Source: Pseudomonas vanderleydeniana
GTDB lineage: Bacteria > Pseudomonadota > Gammaproteobacteria > Pseudomonadales > Pseudomonadaceae
DNA: 64,000 bases
NCBI RefSeq assembly: GCF_014268755.2
Contig: NZ_CP077093.1
Location: 5,360,501-5,424,500, forward strand
Reading direction: 5' to 3'
Shown here piece by piece: positions 38,388-47,783 of this stretch. Made by a program: the position numbers and the translations under genes. Position 1 is the stretch's first letter, and every line of letters begins with the position of its first letter. The notes beneath the pieces are model-generated. The model saw nothing but the letters and a program-made list of their open reading frames with translations, was not told the origin of the DNA and did not search any database.

Positions 38388-39053
38388 TCAGCCTATCTCG
38401 TTCCTCACCAATCGATACACCCGCTCCTCAAGGCGCGTCACTCCGGCCTTGAGGAACTTCCCGCTGTCCGCGAGCACATCCCGCTCCTCTTCCACCTGGA
38501 CTTCCCACCCCGGCTCCAGCAGGCTTCTCACCTCGCCATCGAGCACCGCGAAGGGCGGGCCGTCCAGCAGCGACTGGTCGTAATCCAGGGTAATCAGCAG
38601 CCCCTGGCAACCACCCGGCAGCATCCGCGTCAGATGACTCGCATAACGCTCACGCATCGCCGGCGGCAAGGCGATCATCGCCGCGCGGTCATAAACCGCC
38701 GAGCATTCGGCGACATCTTCGGCCGTCAGGGCGAAGAAATCCCCGCACCAGAGCTCCAACGGGCCGGCCTCGTAGACCCGAAAGGCCCCCTGCTCACGCA
38801 CTTGCGGCTGCAACTGGCGCTCCTGGAAGAAGTCCTCGACCGCCTTTCCTGACAGCTCGACGCCCAATACCCGCAACCCCTGCGCCGCCAGCCAGGCGAG
38901 GTCGAGACTCTTGCCGCAGAGCGGCACCAGCACCCGCGCCTGCGGCGCCAGCGACAGGTCCGGCCAGAAGCGCTGCAGGTAGGGATTGACCTGATCCAGG
39001 TGAAAGCCGATCTGGCCCAGCTCCCAGCGTTTGTGCCAAAACTCAGGCTGCAT
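38388..39053 (-). CDS. tpm: Thiopurine S-methyltransferase
   Basis: 221 residues. SAM-dependent methyltransferase with the TPMT N-terminus [21 protein letters not shown] loop [16 protein letters not shown] and the [11 protein letters not shown] block. Pseudomonas Tpm methylates selenium and tellurium compounds and thiopurines. Next to htpX as in P. aeruginosa. The ATG at 39053 is the family start. Confidence 0.95.
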   Translation of the reverse strand: MQPEFWHKRWELGQIGFHLDQVNPYLQRFWPDLSLAPQARVLVPLCGKSLDLAWLAAQGLRVLGVELSGKAVEDFFQERQLQPQVREQGAFRVYEAGPLELWCGDFFALTAEDVAECSAVYDRAAMIALPPAMRERYASHLTRMLPGGCQGLLITLDYDQSLLDGPPFAVLDGEVRSLLEPGWEVQVEEERDVLADSGKFLKAGVTRLEERVYRLVRNEIG

Positions 39054-39156
39054 GTTTAACCCCACTAATTCGATAAGAATCCACTAAAACTTATATTAGA
39101 TTTAGATCAATGATATGACTGAAGATGGTGTCATCTTAACGCTCAGGACCCTCATC

Positions 39157-39924
39157 ATGCTCCCCAGCCTGTTCATCTCCCACGGCTCGCCGATGCTTGC
39201 CCTCGAACCCGGCGCCAGTGGCCCGGCCCTGGCCAGGCTGGCCGCCGAACTGCCACGTCCCAAGGCCATCGTGATCGTCTCGGCGCACTGGGAAAGCCAG
39301 GGGCTGCTGGTCGGCAGCAGTCCCCGCCCGGAAACCTGGCATGACTTCGGTGGTTTCCCTCGGGAGCTGTTCGCCGTGCAATATCCAGCCCCGGGGCAGC
39401 CGGAACTGGCCGCCGAGGTCGCCGGGCTGTTGACGGATGCGGGCTTGCCGGCACGCCTGGACAACACCCGTCCGTTCGACCATGGGGTCTGGGTACCGAT
39501 GAAACTGATGTATCCCGATGCCGACATCCCCATCGTCCAGGTCTCGCTGCCCAGCCAGATGGGCCCAACCTTGCAGACCCGTATCGGACAGGTCCTGCGT
39601 GGCCTGCGTGAACAGGGCATCCTGCTGGTAGGCTCCGGCAGCATCACCCATAACCTCGGCGAGCTGAACTGGCGCGCCGGCCCGGAAGTCATCGAGCCCT
39701 GGGCCAAGGCCTTCCGTGACTGGATAGTGGACAAGCTCGCCGCCAATGACGACGCGGCCCTGGACGACTACCGGCGCCAGGCGCCCTACGCCGTGCGCAA
39801 CCATCCCAGCGACGAACACCTGCTGCCGCTGTACTTCGCCCGTGGGGCGGGCGAGCGGATGGGGATCGTCCACCAGGGTTTCACCCTGGGCGCGCTGGGC
39901 ATGGACATCTACCGCTTCGACTGA
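39157..39924 (+). CDS. Class III extradiol dioxygenase, YgiD (DODA) family
   Basis: 255 residues. LigB-like fold with metal/catalytic His in FISHGSPM, VSAHWES, FDHGVW and the C-terminal SITHNLGE. Related to E. coli YgiD, which cleaves L-DOPA (4,5-extradiol). The true substrate is open. The ATG at 39157 starts MLPSLFISHGSPML, the family start. Divergent from tpm; ends in a strong terminator. Confidence 0.9.
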   Translation: MLPSLFISHGSPMLALEPGASGPALARLAAELPRPKAIVIVSAHWESQGLLVGSSPRPETWHDFGGFPRELFAVQYPAPGQPELAAEVAGLLTDAGLPARLDNTRPFDHGVWVPMKLMYPDADIPIVQVSLPSQMGPTLQTRIGQVLRGLREQGILLVGSGSITHNLGELNWRAGPEVIEPWAKAFRDWIVDKLAANDDAALDDYRRQAPYAVRNHPSDEHLLPLYFARGAGERMGIVHQGFTLGALGMDIYRFD

Positions 39925-39942
39925 GCGCCCTGATTGCAGGCA

Positions 39943-39975
39943 AAAAAAATCCCCGAACCAGTCGGGGATTTTTTT
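39943..39975. terminator. Bidirectional rho-independent terminator
   Basis: Perfect 14-base stem AAAAAAATCCCCGA / TCGGGGATTTTTTT around ACCAG, giving U runs on both strands. It separates the dioxygenase gene from the convergent helicase gene. Confidence 0.95.
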
Positions 39976-39998
39976 ATCGATCAATCAACCGGGGTTGA

Positions 39999-41663
39999 TC
40001 AATCCTCGCGGTAGCGACGCAGCTTGAGCTGCTTGCCGGCAACGCGGGTGTCCTTGAGCTTGGTCAGCAGGCGGTCCAGACCTTCTTCAGGCAGTTCCAC
40101 CAGGCTGAAGCTGTCACGCACCTGGATGCGACCAATGGCTTCACGTGCCAGGCCACCTTCGTTGAGGATGGCGCCCAGCAGGTTCTTCGCCGCGATACCA
40201 TCACGCGCACCCAGCGCGGTACGGCAACGGGCACGGCCTTCAGCCAGCGGCATTGGCGCGCGACGCTCGCGCTCAGGACGATCGCCGGAACGCTCCGGAC
40301 GCTCGCCACGCGGGGCGCTGTTCGGCACCAGCGGACGCTCTTTCTCGATCGCCGCGAGGTTCAGCGCCTGGCCATTGGTGGCCTTGCGCAGCAGGGCCGC
40401 GGCCAAGGCGCGCGGGCTGCAACCGATGTCGGCGGTCAGGCGGTCGAGCAGATCACCGTGAGTCGCTTCGGCCTCGGTCACCAGCGGAGCCAGGCTGTTG
40501 GTCAGCTTCTTGATACGCGAGTCGAGAATGGCCTGGGCGTCCGGCAGACGCACTTCAGCCACTTTCTGACCGGTCACACGCTCGATCACCTGCAGCATGC
40601 GGCGCTCACGCGGAGTCACCAGCAGCAGCGCACGGCCTTCGCGACCGGCACGACCGGTACGGCCGATACGGTGTACGTAGGACTCCGGGTCGTACGGCAT
40701 GTCGACGTTGAACACGTGGGTGATACGCGGTACGTCCAGACCACGGGCCGCCACGTCGGTGGCGACGACGATGTCCAGGCGACCGTCCTTGAGCGAGTCG
40801 ATCACGCGCTCACGCTGGTTCTGGGCAATGTCACCGTTCAGGGCAGCAGCCTTGTAGCCTTTGGCTTCCAGGGCGCTGGCCAGGTCCAGGGTGGCCTGCT
40901 TGGTACGCACGAACATGATCAGCGCGTCGAAGTCCTCGACTTCCAGCAGGCTCAGCACGGCCGAGGTCTTCTGGTCGGCGTGAACCAGCAGGTGGGCCTG
41001 CTCGATCGCGGTGACGGTCTGGGTCTTGCTCTGGATCTTGACGTGTTTCGGCTCCTTGAGGTGACGCTCGGCGATCGCACGGATCGACTGCGGCAGGGTG
41101 GCCGAGAACAGAACGGTCTGACGGCTTTCAGGCATGGCATTGAAGATGACTTCCAGGTCATCCATGAAGCCGAGCTTGAGCATCTCGTCCGCTTCGTCGA
41201 GAACCAGGTGGTTCACGGTTGCCAGGACTTTTTCGTCGCGACGCAGGTGGTCGCACAGACGGCCTGGGGTGGCGACAACGATCTGTGCGCCATTACGGAT
41301 TGCTTTCAACTGCGGGCCCATCGGCGCACCGCCGTAGACGGCCACGACAGTCACGCCAGGCATCTGCTTGGCGTAGGTTTCGAAAGCGGTTGCAACTTGC
41401 AGCGCCAACTCACGGGTTGGGGCCAGGATCAGAGCTTGCGGCTCGCGCTTGGACGGATCGATGCGGTGCAGGATAGGCAGGGCGAACGCGGCCGTTTTAC
41501 CGGTACCGGTTTGTGCCTGACCAATCATGTCGTGACCGGCAAGGATGATCGGGATCGACTGCTGCTGAATAGCCGAAGGCTCTTCGTAGCCGGTGGCGAC
41601 TACTGCAGCGACGATACTGGGATGAAGTTCAAGAGCGGCGAAGCCGCCGATTTCCTGGGTCAT
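39999..41663 (-). CDS. deaD: DEAD-box RNA helicase DeaD/CsdA
   Basis: 554 residues. Helicase core with Q motif (PSAIQQQSIPIILAG), motif I AQTGTGKT, motif II DEAD (VLDEADEM), motif III SAT and motif VI HRIGRTGRAGR. The C-terminal extension has an Arg/Glu-rich linker (about 440-475) and a DbpA-type RNA-binding domain ending LKLRRYRED. CsdA-type helicases act in ribosome assembly and mRNA decay, mainly in the cold. The ATG at 41663 is the conserved MTQEIGGFAALELHP start and sits inside a leader hairpin. Confidence 0.95.
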   Translation of the reverse strand: MTQEIGGFAALELHPSIVAAVVATGYEEPSAIQQQSIPIILAGHDMIGQAQTGTGKTAAFALPILHRIDPSKREPQALILAPTRELALQVATAFETYAKQMPGVTVVAVYGGAPMGPQLKAIRNGAQIVVATPGRLCDHLRRDEKVLATVNHLVLDEADEMLKLGFMDDLEVIFNAMPESRQTVLFSATLPQSIRAIAERHLKEPKHVKIQSKTQTVTAIEQAHLLVHADQKTSAVLSLLEVEDFDALIMFVRTKQATLDLASALEAKGYKAAALNGDIAQNQRERVIDSLKDGRLDIVVATDVAARGLDVPRITHVFNVDMPYDPESYVHRIGRTGRAGREGRALLLVTPRERRMLQVIERVTGQKVAEVRLPDAQAILDSRIKKLTNSLAPLVTEAEATHGDLLDRLTADIGCSPRALAAALLRKATNGQALNLAAIEKERPLVPNSAPRGERPERSGDRPERERRAPMPLAEGRARCRTALGARDGIAAKNLLGAILNEGGLAREAIGRIQVRDSFSLVELPEEGLDRLLTKLKDTRVAGKQLKLRRYRED

Positions 41664-42041
41664 GGGTCTGCCTCTAAGTGCATCCGCAAAGACCCATGCT
41701 CCAAAGCTGCGCATGCCGTGTAAGACTCTGAGAGTCACCCTGGCAGCTTTGTCGGCGGGGATTTGCGAAAACGATTGAATGAAAGGATCGTCGAGGATAG
41801 TTCGCTTGGCGAACAGCACCCGAAGTTGACTTCGGGGGAATTGCAATACCTAAACGCGGCCCGGCTAAAGGCCGGCGCGCACTATACCGGAACTGATGAA
41901 AAAAGGGAGTTTTTTTTATCGGAAAAGGCCAGTTGACGGCCCTCTGTGCCGGGCTTTGCGGATAACCGACCAACGGGTCGCCGGCTATCCGCCTGCCTGG
42001 CTGCTTAAACGGTTCACTCGTCGGATCGGTGACGCTGGCCT
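41664..42041 (-). promoter_or_regulatory. Long structured 5' leader of deaD
   Basis: 378-base gap without a gene. On the mRNA strand, a 9-base arm (41690-41698) pairs perfectly with 41661-41669, which contains the start codon; the GAGG ribosome site (41671-41674) is in the 20-base loop. Just upstream a second stem (41743-41751 / 41702-41710) encloses a small hairpin (41724-41736). A third hairpin is at 41819-41836. An eight-codon frame (41674-41697) starts in the 5' arm. A TATAGT (41880-41885) is a possible -10. Confidence 0.65.
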
Positions 42042-42797
42042 TCAGGTTGCCGGACGGATGTCCTTGATCAGCGAACGCAGCGAATAACCGAGGCGGGGCG
42101 CCAGGGCCTCGGCGCGGGCAATCAGCGCCTGCTCATCCAGCACCTGCTCGAGGTCCGCCGGGATGATCAGGATGACATTGCCTTCCTTCACCGGCAGTTC
42201 CCAGTAATGCCGATGGTAGAGGCCGCGCAGCAGGGCCGCGCCGAGCGGCTTGCCGTCGTCGGTGGCCCACTGGTTGATCACCAGCCAGCCACCGGGGTTG
42301 AGCTTCTTCTGGCAGTTTTCCAGGAAGGTCCAGGCCAGATGCCCGGCTCCGGGGCCGACATCGGTGTACAGGTCGACGAAGATGAGGTCCGCCGGTTCCG
42401 CCGTCTCCAGCAGTTCCAGGGCGTCACCCACCCGGATATATAGCCGGGGGTCGTCGTCCAGCCCCAGGTAGTCGATGGCCAGCCGGGGCACGTCGGGGCG
42501 CAGCTCGATGGCCTCGACATCCTCCAGCGGCAGGAACTTCAGGCAGGCCTGGGTCAGCGTGCCAGCACCCAGGCCGAGGAACAGGGCACTCTCCGGGTGT
42601 TCGTGGCACAGGGCGCCGATCAGCATCGCACGGGTGTAGTCATACTCCAGCCAGCTGGGATCGGCGGTAAACACGCAGCTCTGCTCGATCGCATCGCCAA
42701 ATTCGAGGAAGCGGTAGTCTTCCACTTCCAGCACGCGAATCATGCCGAAGGCGTCATGCACTTCAGCCAGCAGACGCTCGACGCGCTCCTCACTCAT
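42042..42797 (-). CDS. Spermidine synthase-like methyltransferase-fold protein
   Basis: 251 residues. SAM-type Rossmann fold with LFLGLGAGTLTQACL, the acidic EAIELRPDV segment and DLIFVDLYTDVG, as in spermidine synthases. The N-terminal tetramerisation domain is short and the polyamine-site DTTDPxGP motif is absent, so true spermidine synthase activity is doubtful. The start MSEERVERLLAEVHD is chosen. Divergent from the DAHP synthase gene. Confidence 0.85.
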   Translation of the reverse strand: MSEERVERLLAEVHDAFGMIRVLEVEDYRFLEFGDAIEQSCVFTADPSWLEYDYTRAMLIGALCHEHPESALFLGLGAGTLTQACLKFLPLEDVEAIELRPDVPRLAIDYLGLDDDPRLYIRVGDALELLETAEPADLIFVDLYTDVGPGAGHLAWTFLENCQKKLNPGGWLVINQWATDDGKPLGAALLRGLYHRHYWELPVKEGNVILIIPADLEQVLDEQALIARAEALAPRLGYSLRSLIKDIRPAT

Positions 42798-42948
42798 TTC
42801 ATCTCCTTGCCGCGACCGGCCACTGCCGTCGCGATGAATCGACCGCTCGGCAACGAGCGGCAAAGCGCGATTGTCGGCCATGCCACCGCAGCAGGTCACG
42901 CACTAATTGCTGCTACCATGGGCATCCGACCGTCAATAACTAGAGTGC

Positions 42949-44298
42949 ATGATGAGCCAACCCTGGAGCCCCGACAGCTGGCGCCCCCTGCCGATCCAGC
43001 AACAACCGCAGTACCCGGACGCGGCTCATCTGCTGCGTGTCGAGCAGACCCTGGCCAGCTACCCGCCACTGGTGTTCGCCGGCGAGGCCCGCGAACTGCG
43101 CCGCCAGTTCGCCGAAGTGACCGAGGGCCGCGCCTTCCTGCTCCAGGGGGGCGACTGCGCGGAAAGCTTCGCGGAGTTTTCGGCAGCCAAGATTCGCGAC
43201 ACCTTCAAGGTACTGTTGCAGATGGCGGTGGTCATGACCTTCGCCGCCGGCTGCCCGGTGGTCAAGGTCGGGCGCATGGCCGGCCAGTTCGCCAAGCCGC
43301 GCTCGGCCAACGATGAAACGATCAACGGCGTGACGCTGCCGGCCTATCGTGGCGATATCGTCAACGGCATCGGTTTCGACCAGCAGAGCCGCGCCCCGGA
43401 TCCGGAACGCCTGCTGCAGTCCTACCACCAGTCGACGGCGACCCTGAACCTCTTGCGCGCCTTCGCCCAGGGCGGTTTTGCCGACCTGCACCAGGTGCAC
43501 AAGTGGAACCTGGATTTCATCGCCAACTCGGCCCTGGCCGAAAAGTACAGCCAACTGGCCGACCGTATCGATGAAACCCTGGCCTTCATGCGCGCCTGTG
43601 GCCTGGACACTGCACCACAACTGCGCGAGACCAGTTTCTTCACCGCCCACGAAGCCCTGTTGCTGAACTACGAGGAAGCCTTCGTTCGCCGCGACAGCCT
43701 GACCAACGACTATTACGACTGCTCGGCGCACATGCTCTGGATCGGCGACCGCACTCGCCAGCTGGACGGTGCCCACGTCGAATTCCTGCGCGGGGTGAAC
43801 AACCCGATCGGGGTCAAGGTCGGCCCGAGCATGAACACCGACGAACTGATCCGGCTGATCGATATCCTCAACCCGGACAACGACCCCGGTCGCCTGAACC
43901 TGATCGTGCGCATGGGCGCGAACAAGGTCGGCGAGCACCTGCCACGGCTGATTCGCGCAGTGGAAAGCGAAGGCAAGCGGGTGCTCTGGAGTTCCGACCC
44001 GATGCACGGCAACACCATCAAGGCCAGCAGCGGCTACAAGACCCGCGACTTCGCGCAGATCCTCAGCGAGGTGAAGCAGTTCTTCCAGGTGCACCAGGCC
44101 GAGGGCAGCTATGCCGGCGGGATTCATATCGAGATGACCGGGCAGAATGTCACCGAGTGCATCGGCGGCGCACGACCGATCACCGAAGATGGCTTGTCGG
44201 ATCGCTACCACACCCATTGCGACCCGCGGATGAACGCCGACCAGTCGCTGGAACTGGCGTTCCTGATTGCCGAGACGCTGAAGCAGGTACGGCGTTGA
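42949..44298 (+). CDS. Class II 3-deoxy-7-phosphoheptulonate synthase (DAHP synthase)
   Basis: 449 residues, the long plant-like class II form. Motifs: [48 protein letters not shown] and [15 protein letters not shown], including the metal Cys/His/Glu. First step of the shikimate pathway: PEP plus erythrose 4-phosphate. Length fits the feedback-regulated long type rather than the short PhzC-type used for phenazines; no phenazine genes are present. ATGATG allows two adjacent starts. Confidence 0.95.
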   Translation: MMSQPWSPDSWRPLPIQQQPQYPDAAHLLRVEQTLASYPPLVFAGEARELRRQFAEVTEGRAFLLQGGDCAESFAEFSAAKIRDTFKVLLQMAVVMTFAAGCPVVKVGRMAGQFAKPRSANDETINGVTLPAYRGDIVNGIGFDQQSRAPDPERLLQSYHQSTATLNLLRAFAQGGFADLHQVHKWNLDFIANSALAEKYSQLADRIDETLAFMRACGLDTAPQLRETSFFTAHEALLLNYEEAFVRRDSLTNDYYDCSAHMLWIGDRTRQLDGAHVEFLRGVNNPIGVKVGPSMNTDELIRLIDILNPDNDPGRLNLIVRMGANKVGEHLPRLIRAVESEGKRVLWSSDPMHGNTIKASSGYKTRDFAQILSEVKQFFQVHQAEGSYAGGIHIEMTGQNVTECIGGARPITEDGLSDRYHTHCDPRMNADQSLELAFLIAETLKQVRR

Positions 44299-44331
44299 GC
44301 CAGTAGTTTTTTGCTGGCTGCGCTGGCCTCT

Positions 44332-44434
44332 TCGCGGATAAACCGGGCGCCGGACCGCCGGCTCCCACAGTTTTGTGGTGCTCACAAATTTCGTCGACCC
44401 TGCAGTACCTTGTGGGAGCCGGATTTATCCGCGA
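44332..44434 (+). repeat. REP inverted pair after the DAHP synthase gene
   Basis: Outer arms TCGCGGATAAA (44332-44342) / TTTATCCGCGA (44424-44434) and inner arms CCGGCTCCCACA (44358-44369) / TGTGGGAGCCGG (44411-44422), all perfect. Typical Pseudomonas REP doublet in the gap between two convergent genes. Confidence 0.8.
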
Positions 44435-44478
44435 AAGGGCCAGCGACCCCACCACAAAACCCACAGACAACCCACGTC

Positions 44479-45690
44479 TCAGAGCAGCCCGCGCAAGCGC
44501 TGCGCACTCTCCCGCAGACAATTGAGCTGGATATCCGCCAGCCCCAGCCAATCGGCCAACTGCCGCAGACTGGCCGCCAATGCCGCCATCCCCGCCTCGT
44601 CCAGCCCCTGCTCCTCCTCATGCACCGCGTGCACGGCCAACCGCCCCAACGCCCGCTCCGCCCGCAAGTCGACCCGCGCAGCAATCCGCTCGCCCTGCAG
44701 GAACGGCAACACGTAGTAGCCATACACCCGCTTGTGCTGCGGCGTATAGATCTCCAGCCGATAGCGGAAATCGAACAACCGCTCGGTACGGCTGCGCTCC
44801 CAGATCAACGAATCGAACGGCGACAACAAGGCGCTGGCCTCGACCTTGCGCGGCACCTTGATCCCGACCGGGCAATACGCCGGCTGGCGCCAGCCCTGCA
44901 CCTGGCAGACCTCGATCTCGCCCGCCTCCACCAGCTCCGCCAGGCGCGCCCGGCTATCGGCCGGATCGAGTCGATAGTAGTCGCGCAGATCCTTCTCCGT
45001 CGCCACCCCCAGCGCCACGGCCGCCTGGCGCAGCAACCCGCGCTGGGCCTCGGGCTCGTCGAGCGACGGCTGGTCGAGCACGGCCCGCGGGATCACCCGC
45101 TCCGGCAGGTCGTAGAGCCGTTCGAAACCACGACGCCCGGCCACGGTGACCTCACCGGCGGCGAACAGCCATTCCAGTGCATGCTTCTCGGCGCTCCAGT
45201 CCCACCAGGGGCCGGCCTTTTCCTCACGACTCGACAGGCTCCCGGCTCCCAGGGCCCCGCGCGCCTCGACCAGCGCCAGCACCCGGCGAATGGTCGCCTG
45301 CTGCTCACGACCGAAGCGTGCCATCTGCTGGTAGATGCCCTCACCGCGTGAAGCGCGCGCCATGCGCCAGCGCATCAGCGGATACAACGACATCGGCAAC
45401 AGCGAAGCTTCATGCCCCCAGTATTCGAACAACGTGCGACGCCGGCCCTGGCTCCAGGCGGCCTGGTCGAGCAAATCGGCGGAGTAATGGCCCAGGCGGG
45501 AAAACAGCGGCAGGTAATGGGAGCGCACCAGTGCGTTGACCGAGTCGATCTGCACCACGCCCAGGCGCTCGATCAATCGATTGAGGTGCTGTGGCTGGAT
45601 CGCCGCCGTGCTCCGGCGGCCCTGGAATCCCTGGGCCGCCAGCGCCAGGCGACGGGCTTGCTTCAACGAAAACGACAGGTCTGCGGGCAT
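44479..45690 (-). CDS. YcaQ/AlkX-family DNA glycosylase (winged-helix HTH_42)
   Basis: 403 residues. N-terminal tandem winged-helix region with the catalytic QxD motif in GVVQIDSVNALVRSHYLPLFSRLG, then SPFDSLIWERSRTERLFDF and a C-terminal beta domain. E. coli YcaQ unhooks interstrand crosslinks caused by alkylating agents. The start MPADLSFSLKQARRLAL has an AAGGAGG site; the open frame extends further up without support. Confidence 0.9.
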   Translation of the reverse strand: MPADLSFSLKQARRLALAAQGFQGRRSTAAIQPQHLNRLIERLGVVQIDSVNALVRSHYLPLFSRLGHYSADLLDQAAWSQGRRRTLFEYWGHEASLLPMSLYPLMRWRMARASRGEGIYQQMARFGREQQATIRRVLALVEARGALGAGSLSSREEKAGPWWDWSAEKHALEWLFAAGEVTVAGRRGFERLYDLPERVIPRAVLDQPSLDEPEAQRGLLRQAAVALGVATEKDLRDYYRLDPADSRARLAELVEAGEIEVCQVQGWRQPAYCPVGIKVPRKVEASALLSPFDSLIWERSRTERLFDFRYRLEIYTPQHKRVYGYYVLPFLQGERIAARVDLRAERALGRLAVHAVHEEEQGLDEAGMAALAASLRQLADWLGLADIQLNCLRESAQRLRGLL

Positions 45691-45760
45691 GCACGCCTCC
45701 TTGTGAACCCGCAAACTACTCCAGCCGGCAAGGGTTTGTGTAGTACCTGTGCGCCTGCCA

Positions 45761-45988
45761 TCAACGTCCCTTGCCCAACGGATCGCTCCAGAAATGCTGA
45801 TGGGTTTCCCCGTCGACATCCGCCCGACTGAGCCCGATGTCCTTCAGAGCCTCGTCACTCAACGTGGCCAGCATCCGGCGTTCCCGGGACAACTCGTGCC
45901 AGCGCACCAGCCGCTGCCACAGCCCGGACAGCGCAAACCCCGTACGTCCACTTCCATCAACCAGCAGATAACCTTTCTGACCTTTCAT
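45761..45988 (-). CDS. DUF1127 small protein
   Basis: 75 residues. C-terminal DUF1127 (YjiS-like) motif: WQRLVRWHELSRERRMLATLSDEALKDIGLSRADV, basic and helical. Such proteins in other bacteria affect RNA turnover, carbon or phosphate metabolism, often with RNA-binding ability. GGAGG precedes ATG 45988. It is divergent from a LysR gene that may control it. Confidence 0.88.
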   Translation of the reverse strand: MKGQKGYLLVDGSGRTGFALSGLWQRLVRWHELSRERRMLATLSDEALKDIGLSRADVDGETHQHFWSDPLGKGR

Positions 45989-46050
45989 CTTCCTGTCCTC
46001 CGGTAGGGGATGACTGGAGTCTGTGCCTGGGGCTAAGATCAATCCAACGA

Positions 46051-46941
46051 ATGTTTCTTATGCAACACATCTCGGAGATTGATGAGTTGTCCAGCTACCC
46101 GAGCATCGATACCGATATCCTGCGCACCTTTGTCGCAATCGCCGAAGAGGGCGGTTTCACCAAGGCCGGAGAAAAGGTCAATCGCACGCAATCGGCCGTG
46201 AGCATGCAGATGAAACGGCTTGAGGAGGACGTGCTGCAGCGCCAGCTGTTCGAACGCGATGGCCGGCAAATGCGCCTGACCGCCGAGGGCCAGGTCCTGC
46301 TCGGCTACGCCCGGCGGATCCTGAAACTGCAGAGCGAAGTGTTCAATACCCTGCGCGAGCCGCACATGGTCGGCCTGGTGCGCATCGGCGTGCCCGATGA
46401 TTACGTGATGCGTTTCCTGCCAGGCATCCTGTCGCGCTTCGCCCAGTCCTACCCGCTGATCCAGATCGAGGTGAACTGCGAATCCTCGACGCAACTGCTG
46501 CTGCGCCAGGACCTGGACCTGACCATCGTCACCCGCAAGCCGGGCGACGAGATCGGCCAGTTGCTGCGCCAGGAGCGCCTGGTCTGGGCCGAGGCGCAGA
46601 ACGCGGCGATCCATGAACAGAACCCGCTGCCGCTGGCCATGGACGGCATGGCCTGCTTCTGCACGCAATGGGCCTGCAATGCCCTCGATGCCCGTGGCCG
46701 CGACTACCGCCTGGCCTACAACTGTCCAAGCCTGTCGACGATCATGGCGGTGGTCAATGTCGGCCTGGCGATGACTGCCCAGCTGGAAAGCCTGGTGCCC
46801 CAGGACTGGCGCATTCTCGGCGAAGCCGAAGGCCTGCCGCAGTTGCCGCTGCTCAACATCATGCTGGTGCGCAACGCGAACAAGCCCTCGCCGATCACCG
46901 AGTGCCTGGCCGAACACATCGTCGACGGCTTCAAGCCTTGA
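46051..46941 (+). CDS. LysR-family regulator (LrhA/HexA-like)
   Basis: 296 residues. N-terminal winged HTH (LRTFVAIAEEGGFTKAGEKV, RTQSAVSMQMKRLEE) and a LysR substrate domain. Sequence style is like LrhA/HexA/PecT repressors of motility and exoproducts. Divergent from the DUF1127 gene (62 bases), a likely target. The 3' end overlaps the convergent TauE gene by 11 bases. A start three residues later (46060) is possible. Confidence 0.9.
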   Translation: MFLMQHISEIDELSSYPSIDTDILRTFVAIAEEGGFTKAGEKVNRTQSAVSMQMKRLEEDVLQRQLFERDGRQMRLTAEGQVLLGYARRILKLQSEVFNTLREPHMVGLVRIGVPDDYVMRFLPGILSRFAQSYPLIQIEVNCESSTQLLLRQDLDLTIVTRKPGDEIGQLLRQERLVWAEAQNAAIHEQNPLPLAMDGMACFCTQWACNALDARGRDYRLAYNCPSLSTIMAVVNVGLAMTAQLESLVPQDWRILGEAEGLPQLPLLNIMLVRNANKPSPITECLAEHIVDGFKP

Positions 46942-47680
46942 AGCCGAGCAGCACCGCACCGATCACCAGGTAGATGCAGAACAGCGCGCGCAACATCCTT
47001 TCCGGCAGGGCATAGGCCATTTTCACCCCCCAACTGATGCTCAGCAGGCCGCCGATGGCCATGGGAATGCCCATGCGCCAGTCGACTTCGTGGTGCACGG
47101 CATAGGTCACCAGGGTCACGCTGGTGCTGGGCAGCGCCAGGGCCAGCGACAACCCCTGGGCCACCACCTGCGACGTTCCGAAAACGATGGTCAGGAACGG
47201 CGTCGCCACCACGGCCCCACCGACGCCGAACAAGCCGCCCATGGCCCCGGAGCCTGCGCCCAGCACTCCCAGCCACGGCCAGGGGTGGCGCATCTGCGCC
47301 GAAACCGCGGACGGTGCCATGAAGGAGCGGACCAGATAGAACAGCGCCAGGGCCAGCAGGAAACCGACGAAGCACAGGCGCATGCTGCGCGGATCCAGCC
47401 CGACGGCCCACAGGGCGCCGAACCAGGCAAAACAGAAGCTCGTCACCACCAGGGGCAACGCGTGTTTCAACTGGATGCGGTTGCGCTGGTGGTAGCGATA
47501 CAGGGCCAGCACCACGTTCGGCACCACCATGACCAGGGCCGTGCCCTGGGCCATCTGCTGGTCCAGGCCGAACAGGATACCCAGCACCGGAATGGCGATC
47601 AGGCCACCGCCAATCCCGAACAGGCCGCCCACGGCGCCCATGGTCACGCCCAACACCAGGTACTCGATCAACTCAATCAC
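46931..47680 (-). CDS. Sulfite exporter TauE/SafE family permease
   Basis: 249 residues with about eight transmembrane helices in two repeats, each opening with the family Gly motif (GGLFGIGGGLIAIPVL and GGLFGVGGAVVATPFL). Such permeases export sulfite or small organosulfur anions. Divergently paired with the LysR gene at 47784, which probably regulates it; 103 bases separate them. Confidence 0.9.
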   Translation of the reverse strand: MIELIEYLVLGVTMGAVGGLFGIGGGLIAIPVLGILFGLDQQMAQGTALVMVVPNVVLALYRYHQRNRIQLKHALPLVVTSFCFAWFGALWAVGLDPRSMRLCFVGFLLALALFYLVRSFMAPSAVSAQMRHPWPWLGVLGAGSGAMGGLFGVGGAVVATPFLTIVFGTSQVVAQGLSLALALPSTSVTLVTYAVHHEVDWRMGIPMAIGGLLSISWGVKMAYALPERMLRALFCIYLVIGAVLLGFKA

Positions 47681-47783
47681 GACACTCTCCCCACTTGATG
47701 GACCTCATGCTACGCAGTCGGCTCTGGCAGGGAAACGCACAACAACGCACAATGGCTATGCCAACTACGCACAAGCAAAGTAC

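Noticed and set aside
39976..39998. TCAACC-GG-GGTTGA as an operator after the helicase stop
   Set aside because: Only 6 bases per arm and directly beside a strong terminator; probably chance.
42798..42899. 34-codon upstream extension of the spermidine synthase-like gene
   Set aside because: The extra residues look like antisense-type high-GC filler and the conserved start is MSEERVERLL.
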